This document shows positions 56,799-64,000 of a stretch of 64,000 nucleotides of DNA, in pieces; within the stretch, counting starts at the first letter, position 1; each line of letters opens with the position of its first letter. Under the pieces are notes generated by a model. It ran no database searches. It was not told the DNA's origin and saw nothing but the letters and a program-made list of their open reading frames with translations. The stretch comes from Pseudomonadota bacterium (GTDB lineage Bacteria; Pseudomonadota; Alphaproteobacteria; Acetobacterales; Acetobacteraceae): the NCBI GenBank assembly GCA_021818505.1, contig JAKADX010000016.1, forward strand, positions 1 to 64,000, written 5' to 3'. Made by a program: the position numbers and the translations under genes.

Positions 56799-58106
56799 GT
56801 GGGCAACTTCATGGTCATCGTCGATCGACGGGCCAATCCCCAGGGCAAGAGCCTGGCGAATCGCCAGCGCTTCCTGGAGCGCGTGCGCGGCGATGTGAAG
56901 CGCGCGGTCGCGGACACGATTGCGCGCCGGCGCGTGGCCGATGTCGATACCGAGGAGGAAGTGCGGGTGCGCGTGGACGGCATCGAGGAGCCGGGCTTCG
57001 CCACCACGCCGGAAGGCGAGCACGACTATGTGTTGCCTGGCACCGGAACGCTCAATCGCGGCGATCGCATCCGCAAACCGCAGGGCGGCGGCGGCCGCGG
57101 CAGCGGCCGCAGGGCTGGGCGGGGCAGTGGTGAGGATGCCTTCGAGTTCACGCTGACGCGCGAGGAGTTCCTCAACTATTTCCTCGATGAGCTGGAACTG
57201 CCGAGACTCGCGCGCACAAGCCTGACGCAGGAGCGCATGTCCAAGCCGCAGCGCGCGGGCATCACGCTGTACGGCTATCCCAGCGCCCTGGACGTGCGGC
57301 GCACCATGCGCAACAGCCTAGCCCGCCGCATCGCGCTGGGCCGGCCGGATAAGAGCGTGCTGGAGAGGCTGGAGGCGCGGGTTGCCTCGGCCCGCGAGGC
57401 GGGCGACGAGGATGGGCTGGCGCTAGCCGAGCGTGATCTTGCACAGGCGCGACGGCGGATCGCCCGCATCCCGTATGTCGATCCGATCGACGTGCGTTAT
57501 GCGCGTCACGAGCGTCGCCCGCAGCCGGCGACCGAGGCAGTGATGTTCTGCCTGATGGACGTGTCCGGCTCCATGACCGAGCACATGAAGGATCTGGCCA
57601 AGCGCTTCTTCATGCTGCTGCACCTGTTTCTCGGCCGGCGCTACGATCGCGTACACGTGGTGTTCATCCGCCATACCGAGCGGGCAGCGGAGGTGGATGA
57701 GGAGACATTCTTCCGCTCGCGCGAGACGGGCGGCACGCTGGTGTCGTCGGCGCTGGAAGTGATGCTGGAGGTGCAACGGGCACGCTATCCGCGTGACCGC
57801 TTCAACCTCTATGTCGCGCAGGCGTCCGACGGCGACAACGACAGCGCGGATCGCGGGCGGGTTGCACATCTGATGGAGGATCACATCCTGCCGATCGTGC
57901 GCTACTTCGCCTATGTCGAGACAGGCGGCGACCGCGGCGCTTTCCCCCACCATGCCGGGCGGCGCACCACCGAGTTGTGGGACACCTATGAGTCGCTGGC
58001 GAGTGACTACGATCAGCTTGCGATGCGGCGGCTGAACGACAGCGCGGCCGTGTGGGGCGTGCTGGCCGATCTGTTCGCCAAGTCTTCCGGCCCGGTGCCG
58101 GCGTAG
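56799..58106 (+). CDS. YeaH/YhbH (DUF444) family protein, GTG start
   Basis: IVDRRANPQGKSLANRQRFLERVRGDVKRAV, VMFCLMDVSGSMTEHMKDLAKRFFMLLHLFL. Confidence 0.95.
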   Translation: MGNFMVIVDRRANPQGKSLANRQRFLERVRGDVKRAVADTIARRRVADVDTEEEVRVRVDGIEEPGFATTPEGEHDYVLPGTGTLNRGDRIRKPQGGGGRGSGRRAGRGSGEDAFEFTLTREEFLNYFLDELELPRLARTSLTQERMSKPQRAGITLYGYPSALDVRRTMRNSLARRIALGRPDKSVLERLEARVASAREAGDEDGLALAERDLAQARRRIARIPYVDPIDVRYARHERRPQPATEAVMFCLMDVSGSMTEHMKDLAKRFFMLLHLFLGRRYDRVHVVFIRHTERAAEVDEETFFRSRETGGTLVSSALEVMLEVQRARYPRDRFNLYVAQASDGDNDSADRGRVAHLMEDHILPIVRYFAYVETGGDRGAFPHHAGRRTTELWDTYESLASDYDQLAMRRLNDSAAVWGVLADLFAKSSGPVPA

Positions 58107-58123
58107 CACCGACGGAGGCGGTG

Positions 58124-59641
58124 ATGGCGCTGCTGTTCGATGGCGCGGAGTGGGATTTCCAGACGCTCGATGCGATCCACCGTGCCTGCACGGAGATCGC
58201 GGTCGGCGAGTTCGGGCTGGACGTGTTTCCCAACCAGATCGAGGTGATCACGTCCGAGCAGATGCTGGACGCCTATTCATCCAACGGTCTTCCGCTGATG
58301 TACAGCCACTGGAGCTTCGGTAAGCGCTTCGCGCGCGACGAGGCGCTGTACCGGCAGGGCTATCAGGGCCTCGCCTACGAGATCGTCATCAACTCCTCGC
58401 CCTGCATCTCCTACATCATGGAAGAGAACACGGCGACCCTGCAGGCGCTGGTGATCGCGCACGCCTGCTTCGGCCACAATCACTTCTTCCGCAACAACTA
58501 CCTGTTCAGGCAGTGGACCGACGCCGATGCCATCCTCGGCTATCTGGCGTTCGCGAAGGCCTATGTCGCAGAATGCGAGGAACGCCAGGGCCGCGCCGCG
58601 GTCGAGCGCGTGCTGGATGCAGCGCACGCGCTGCGCCCGCAGGGCATCCACCGCTACCCCAAGCGCCGCTGGCGGCTGGCCGAGGAGGCGGAGCGCGTCA
58701 AGGCGCGGCGCGAGCACGCCGAGACCAGCTACGATCCGATGATGCGCACTGTCCCGGGCTTTCGCCTCGGCGGTGCGCCGCCGGAGGCGCGCCAGCAGAT
58801 GGAGACGGAGGCACGCGCACGGCTGCGCCTGCCGGAAGAGAACCTGCTGTATTTCTGCGAGAAGAACTCACCGCGCCTGGCCGGATGGGAACGCGAGCTG
58901 ATCCGCATTGTCCGCGTGCTTGCTCAGTATTTCTATCCGCAGGCGCAGACCAAGGTGGCGAACGAGGGCTGCGCCACCTACTGCCATTATCAGATCATGA
59001 CGCGACTGCACGAAACCGGCCAGATCAACGATGGCGCATTGTTGGAATTCTTGCATTCGCACAGCTCGGTGATCCTGCAACCTGACTTGTCGGATGAGCG
59101 GTTCGCCGGCTGGAACCCGTATGCTCTGGGCTATGCGATCATGAACGACGTGGCGCGGGCGGCGGTCGAGCCGGACGAGGAGGATCGCGCGTGGTTCCCT
59201 GCCTTCGCCGGCAACGGCGACCCTTGGGGCGTGCTGCGGGACGTGTGGGCCAACTATCGTGACGAGGGACTGATCCGGCAGTTCCTGGGACCCAAGGTTA
59301 TCCGTGCGTTCCGCATGGTGCATCTGGCCGACCGCCCGGCCGATCCCGATTACCGGATCAACGACATCCATGACGAGGAAGGCTATCGCCGCATCGCCTC
59401 GCTGCTCGCCGACCAGTACGAGCCGGCCAACCTTGCCCCGCTGATCGAGGTCGCCGACGTGGACCTCTTCGGCAGCCGCACGCTGAAGCTGGTGCATGAG
59501 TCGCACCGCGGCGCACGGCTAGATGGCGACCTCGCCAAGAAGACGCTCCAGCACATGCAGGTGCTGTGGGGCTATCGCGTCTGCCTGCAGGAGCGCGACG
59601 CGGAGACCGGCAGGGTCCTGACCGAATACGCCTCCGCCTAG
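58124..59641 (+). CDS. SpoVR family protein
   Basis: YPNQIEVITSEQMLDAYSS-like start, LPLMYSHWSFGKRF, AHACFGHNHFFRNNYLF. Confidence 0.95.
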   Translation: MALLFDGAEWDFQTLDAIHRACTEIAVGEFGLDVFPNQIEVITSEQMLDAYSSNGLPLMYSHWSFGKRFARDEALYRQGYQGLAYEIVINSSPCISYIMEENTATLQALVIAHACFGHNHFFRNNYLFRQWTDADAILGYLAFAKAYVAECEERQGRAAVERVLDAAHALRPQGIHRYPKRRWRLAEEAERVKARREHAETSYDPMMRTVPGFRLGGAPPEARQQMETEARARLRLPEENLLYFCEKNSPRLAGWERELIRIVRVLAQYFYPQAQTKVANEGCATYCHYQIMTRLHETGQINDGALLEFLHSHSSVILQPDLSDERFAGWNPYALGYAIMNDVARAAVEPDEEDRAWFPAFAGNGDPWGVLRDVWANYRDEGLIRQFLGPKVIRAFRMVHLADRPADPDYRINDIHDEEGYRRIASLLADQYEPANLAPLIEVADVDLFGSRTLKLVHESHRGARLDGDLAKKTLQHMQVLWGYRVCLQERDAETGRVLTEYASA

Positions 59642-59707
59642 GCTTCCCGGCTGTTCAGGTGGGCCGTCACGCGCTACGGTTCCGCAAAACGGGCGGGGAG
59701 GGGGGCA

Positions 59708-60643
59708 ATGCCGGCAAGGATGTGGAAGCGCCGCGCGGTGATGGCCGCCGCCGCGGCATCGGCCGCGCCGGTGCGGGAGGCGTTTGCGCAGGCGGTGAAG
59801 TGGTCGTCAGGGACCGAGCGGGCGAGCCTGCCGGCGCCCACCAATGCCACGGACTGCCATCACCACATCTACGATTCCCGCTTCCCGATTGATCCCAAGG
59901 CGACGCTGCGGCCGGGCGACGCGACGGTGGCCGATTATCGCGCGTTGCAGCGGCGCATCGGCACGACCCGCAACGTGGTCGTGCAGCCGTCCACCTACGG
60001 CACCGACAACCGCTGTATGCTCGATGCGCTGGCGCAGTTCGGTGCGGCGGCCCGTGGCGTCGCGGTGGTGGACACAAGTGTTTCCGACGACGAACTCGCG
60101 CGGCTGAACGCGGCCGGCGTGCGCGGCATCCGCTTCAACCTCGTGCAGACGGGGGCCACGACGGTCGAGATGGTCGCACCGCTTGCCGCGCGGGTGGGTA
60201 AGCTCGGCTGGCACGTGCAGATCCATGCGCTGCCCACGCTGATCGTCGCCAACGCCGCGCTGTGGCGCGGCCTGCCATGCCAAGCGGTGTTCGACCATAT
60301 GGGCCATCCGCACGAGCCGGGGGGCGCGAGCGATCCTGTCGTGGGGCTGCTGTGCGAACTGGCGCGCGACGGACGTGCCTGGGTGAAGCTGTCGGGCGTC
60401 TATATGGACAGCAAGGTAGGACCGCCGACCTATGCCGACTGCACCGCCGTCGCGCGCGCCTATATCGCGGCGGCGCCGGCGCGGATGGTGTGGGGCAGCG
60501 ACTGGCCGCATCCGACCGAAAAGACGACGAAACCGGATGACGCGATCCTGTTTGACCTGCTCGGGCGATGGGCGCCGGACGCCGACGTGCGCACCCGCAT
60601 CCTGGTGGACAATCCGGCCCGGCTCTACGGGTTTGCCGCCTGA
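59708..60643 (+). CDS. Secreted amidohydrolase/TIM-barrel hydrolase (2-pyrone-4,6-dicarboxylate hydrolase-like)
   Basis: TDCHHHIYDSRFPIDP, FDHMGHPHEP, MVWGSDWPHPTE; N-terminal signal-like peptide. Confidence 0.85.
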   Translation: MPARMWKRRAVMAAAAASAAPVREAFAQAVKWSSGTERASLPAPTNATDCHHHIYDSRFPIDPKATLRPGDATVADYRALQRRIGTTRNVVVQPSTYGTDNRCMLDALAQFGAAARGVAVVDTSVSDDELARLNAAGVRGIRFNLVQTGATTVEMVAPLAARVGKLGWHVQIHALPTLIVANAALWRGLPCQAVFDHMGHPHEPGGASDPVVGLLCELARDGRAWVKLSGVYMDSKVGPPTYADCTAVARAYIAAAPARMVWGSDWPHPTEKTTKPDDAILFDLLGRWAPDADVRTRILVDNPARLYGFAA

Positions 60644-61998
60644 GCGGCGGAAGCATGCTCGTCCCAGCCGCGCATCTTTCCTGGATTGAGCAGCCCGCGC
60701 GGATCGGCGCGGTGTTTGAACTCGAGCTGCGCGGGGTCGGTCTGCTTCATCCCACCGTCCTCCAGCACATATGTGTGCGGGTCGAAGACAGTACAGCCGC
60801 GCGCCTCCAGGTCGGCGATGATGGCGCGCAGCCGCGGCTCGTCGGTGAAGCGCACCAACGGCAGCGCGGCGCACGCGACCTCGCCGTCCACGCGGATGAA
60901 TTCGAGGTGCATCGGCACCTCGTCGCCGTAATCGGCGATCACGGCCGCGACCGTATCCAATGGCCGCGTGCGCGGAAAGCGGACCTGCAAATACGTGATG
61001 CTGCGGTCCACCTTCAGCGCCAGCAGCGTTGTGTGGTTCCAGGTGAATTCGAAGGCCGGCACCTGACCCTCGGCCTCCGCTTCGGTCAGGCGGCGGCACA
61101 CGCGGCCGCCATGCGCGCGCAGCATCTCCTCGAACGGTTCCTTGCTCTGCACCGCGATCAGGAACAGGCCGACCGATTCGCCCGCCGCGATCGCGTCGCC
61201 GAGGGAGCGGAAATGCGCCGCGGCGCCGGCGGCGACCGCGGTGCACAGGCGCTTGGCGATGCCGTCGGCGCGTGCCACCGCCTCGGTGAAGCGGGCAATC
61301 TGCATGAAATCGGGGAAGCCGACCGCGTAATCGACCCAGTGCTGCGCCGGCGCCATGGCGATTTCGAGTTCGGTGATGATGCCGTTGGTGCCGTAGGCGT
61401 GATGCACGCGATTCACCTCGGCGCCACGCAACGTCAGCACGCGCGGCTCGGCCTCCATCGTGACGACGCGCGCGGCCAACAGCGTGCCGGCCTCGCGCAT
61501 CTGGCCGAAATTGATCGAGCCGACGCCACCCGAGCCGCCGCCGACGAAGCCGCCGATCGTGGCGGTGCGGCGCGTCGAGGGAAACATGCGCAGTTCCCAG
61601 CCCTGCGGCTTGCAGCCCGCTTCGATCTCGCCAAGCTTCGCACCGGCGCCGACGCGCAGGATGCCGTTCTCGACCGGATGGATCGCATTGAGGCCGCTGA
61701 GGTCGAGCACGAGGCCGCCGTGCAACGGCATCGCCTGGCCATAATTGCCGGTGCCGCCGCCGCGTGCCGTCACCGGCACGCGCTCGGCAAAGCAGCGGCG
61801 CAGCACCGCGATCACCTCCGCCTCGTCGCGCGGCATCGCCACGAGATCGCCCGTCACGCTGCGCAACTGCCGCTTCAGCACCGGGCTATACCAGTAGAAG
61901 TCGCGTGACTTCTGCTTCACCAGCGCCGGATCGGTTTCCACTGCGACGCCGCCGAGTGAGGCGGCGAATCCGATCCAGTCGCGTGTGGCGTCGTTCAT
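60625..61998 (-). CDS. FAD-binding oxidoreductase (GlcD/lactate-dehydrogenase-like)
   Basis: VPVTARGGGTGNYGQAMPLHGGLVLDLSGLNAI FAD PCMH-type motif; GLLNPGKMRGW C-terminus. Confidence 0.92.
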   Translation of the reverse strand: MNDATRDWIGFAASLGGVAVETDPALVKQKSRDFYWYSPVLKRQLRSVTGDLVAMPRDEAEVIAVLRRCFAERVPVTARGGGTGNYGQAMPLHGGLVLDLSGLNAIHPVENGILRVGAGAKLGEIEAGCKPQGWELRMFPSTRRTATIGGFVGGGSGGVGSINFGQMREAGTLLAARVVTMEAEPRVLTLRGAEVNRVHHAYGTNGIITELEIAMAPAQHWVDYAVGFPDFMQIARFTEAVARADGIAKRLCTAVAAGAAAHFRSLGDAIAAGESVGLFLIAVQSKEPFEEMLRAHGGRVCRRLTEAEAEGQVPAFEFTWNHTTLLALKVDRSITYLQVRFPRTRPLDTVAAVIADYGDEVPMHLEFIRVDGEVACAALPLVRFTDEPRLRAIIADLEARGCTVFDPHTYVLEDGGMKQTDPAQLEFKHRADPRGLLNPGKMRGWDEHASAAQAANP

Positions 61999-63284
61999 CG
62001 TGTCCCCAGCAGTGCATCGAGTTCGCGGTAGTCGGGCAAGGTACGATCGATCGTGCGTCCGGCGCGCAGCACGATGCGATCGGATTGCGGTCGCGACAGC
62101 ATCTCATTGAAACTGCGCGCACGGAACAGCAGCAGATCGGCGGGGGCGCCTTCACTGATGCGGCCGGCGCCGAAACCCGCGATCATCCCCGGCGTGGCGG
62201 CGACGGCGGCGGGCCAGGTGCCGATCGGGTGATCCAGATGCGCGATGCGCGTTGCCTCCCGCCACACCTCGATCATGTCATGATCGCCATAAGCGTAGAA
62301 CGGATCGCGACAGTTATCGCTGGCGACGCTCACGGGAATGCCGCGCGCGCGCATCTCGTGCAGCAGAGTCACGCCGCGCCATCGCGGTGTGCGGCCCGCG
62401 GCGCGGTCCTGCAAATACATGTTGCACATCGGTAGGCTGACCACGGCAAGCCCCGCGCGCGCCACCAGATCAAGCGTGCGGTCCACCTCTTCCGCCGGCT
62501 GCACCGCGATGCTGCAGCAATGGCCGACCACGATGCGACCGGGGAAGCGGCGGCGCAGCGCCGTCTCGGCGATTGCGCGCAGCACCGCGGCGGCCGGATC
62601 GCCGGTCTCATCGACATGGAAGTCCAGATCGAGGCCGCGCTGCTCGGCGGCCGCGAAAACGCGGTCGAGCAGATCGTGCAGTCCCGGCGCCATGTACGGC
62701 ACGCCGCCGAGGATGCCGCCATGCGCCGCGACCAGATCGGCGAGTCGCGGCAGCCACGCGTCATCCTCTACCGCATCGGGATGGAACAGCGCGACCGCCT
62801 GCAAGTCGATCCGCCCGCGCCACTGCGCGCGCAGTTCAGCGAACACCGGCCAGGAAATCTGCGTCTGCTTGCCGATCGAGTCGAGATGCGTGCGGATCGC
62901 GGTCGTGCCGTGAGCATAGGCGCAGCGCAGGCCGAATTCCATGCGCGCGCGCACGTCCGCGGCCGACCAGTTGGCCTCCCGGTCAGTCCCGACGGCGCCG
63001 AGCGCACCGTCGCGCGAGCCGTCGGGATTGGCGGCGCGCGGCCAGACATGGCCCTTGTCGAGATGCGTGTGCAGATCGACCAGGCACGGCCAGACCATGC
63101 CGCGGTCGAGATCGACACCCTCGCCCCCAAGTACGCCCGGCGGCATGATCCGCGCGATGCGGCCTGCATCCAGCGCGATGTCACGGAGCGTGGTCTCACC
63201 CTCGGGCGGGCGATCGAGCAGGGCGCAGGGGATCGTGGCATTGCGCAGGACGAACGCCGGTGCGTCGGGGATTTGCATTCTCAA
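61995..63284 (-). CDS. Cytosine deaminase-like amidohydrolase
   Basis: GMVWPCLVDLHTHLDKGHVWPRA, LDFHVDETGDPAAAVL, IVVGHCCSIAVQ, VSVASDNCRDPFYAYGDHDM. Confidence 0.9.
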   Translation of the reverse strand: MRMQIPDAPAFVLRNATIPCALLDRPPEGETTLRDIALDAGRIARIMPPGVLGGEGVDLDRGMVWPCLVDLHTHLDKGHVWPRAANPDGSRDGALGAVGTDREANWSAADVRARMEFGLRCAYAHGTTAIRTHLDSIGKQTQISWPVFAELRAQWRGRIDLQAVALFHPDAVEDDAWLPRLADLVAAHGGILGGVPYMAPGLHDLLDRVFAAAEQRGLDLDFHVDETGDPAAAVLRAIAETALRRRFPGRIVVGHCCSIAVQPAEEVDRTLDLVARAGLAVVSLPMCNMYLQDRAAGRTPRWRGVTLLHEMRARGIPVSVASDNCRDPFYAYGDHDMIEVWREATRIAHLDHPIGTWPAAVAATPGMIAGFGAGRISEGAPADLLLFRARSFNEMLSRPQSDRIVLRAGRTIDRTLPDYRELDALLGTR

Positions 63285-64000
63285 CCGATGTCCTCCGTTC
63301 CGGCCATTGCCGCGCGCAGCGCCGCCGATGTGCGGCGGCAGATTTCATTGTATGCGGGTGAGGTGCGGAAGGCCTCGTCGCGCGGATAGGGCACATCGAC
63401 GGCGATGATCTCGCGGATGCGCCCCGGCCGTGTGCCCATCACGGCGATGCGGCGCGAGAGATATGCCGACTCATAGACGCTGTGGGTGACGAAGATCACC
63501 GTCCAGCCGCCGGCCGCCCACAACCGCAGCAGGTCGTCGTTCAGCCGCATCCGCGTGATCTCGTCCAGCGCGGCGAAGGGTTCGTCCATCAGCAGCAGCT
63601 TCGGGTGCATCACCATCGCGCGCGCGATCGACACGCGCATCCGCATCCCGCCCGACAACTGTCTCGGATAGGCACGCGCGAAGGCGCCGAGGCCGACATT
63701 GTCGATTGCCTCCTGGACCCGCGACGCGACCGCGCGGCGCCGGTGCCCCGCCAGCCGCAGCGGCAGGTACACGTTTTCGAACACCGTCGCCCAGGGCATC
63801 AGCGTCGGTTCCTGGAACACGAAGCCGACGCTATGGTCCGGCCGTCCGGCGGCATCGAGCGTCGCGCCGGGCCAGTCGATGCGCCCGGCGCTCGGGGCCG
63901 CCAGCCCCGCGATCATGCGCAGCAGCGTCGATTTGCCGCAGCCGGAGGGTCCGAGCAGGCTGAGGAACTCGCCCTCCTGCACTGCAAGGTCGATGCCCTG
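63281..64000 (-). CDS. ABC transporter ATP-binding protein (nitrate/taurine type), 5' end beyond window
   Basis: Walker A LLGPSGCGKSTLLRMIAGL, signature QLSGGMRMRVSIARA, Walker B LLLMDEPFAALDEITR. Confidence 0.95.
   Translation of the reverse strand, partial: QGIDLAVQEGEFLSLLGPSGCGKSTLLRMIAGLAAPSAGRIDWPGATLDAAGRPDHSVGFVFQEPTLMPWATVFENVYLPLRLAGHRRRAVASRVQEAIDNVGLGAFARAYPRQLSGGMRMRVSIARAMVMHPKLLLMDEPFAALDEITRMRLNDDLLRLWAAGGWTVIFVTHSVYESAYLSRRIAVMGTRPGRIREIIAVDVPYPRDEAFRTSPAYNEICRRTSAALRAAMAGTEDIG

Overview
GC-rich alphaproteobacterial chromosome segment. Gene content and protein style suggest Acetobacteraceae/Rhodospirillales, but this is inference and no 16S is present. Most of the window is densely packed housekeeping or metabolic genes: glmS 3' end, gabD, gor, class II DAHP synthase, pncB, htrA/deg-type protease, nadE, gltX, thiSG, aroQ-accBC, a NDUFA12-mlaD-DUF2155 run, otsBA, dsbB, coq7, gluQ, two tandem aminotransferases, a prkA-yeaH-spoVR module and a catabolic/ABC cluster running off the right edge. 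The least ordinary content is: (1) a predicted secreted protein (7050-7973, minus) made almost wholly of 12- and 15-residue QLAARG tandem repeats, with synonymous variation supporting the coding frame; (2) a trypsin-like protease fused to a hedgehog/intein-type Hint domain (26349-28007, minus); (3) a PQQ alcohol dehydrogenase / cytochrome c / XoxJ-like cluster (43962-46873) with a lanthanide-type WDFD motif but no vicinal CysCys, next to a P450 and an acyl-CoA synthetase; (4) an accessory patch at about 15.4-20.4 kb with a toxin-antitoxin pair under a perfect palindrome, an AT-rich orphan membrane gene, a RAYT transposase remnant, dispersed repeats and REP-like hairpins; (5) two FNR/FixK-like boxes upstream of cytochrome b561 and a porin. 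No rRNA, CRISPR array or convincing tRNA was seen. All family assignments come from motif reading without database searches.
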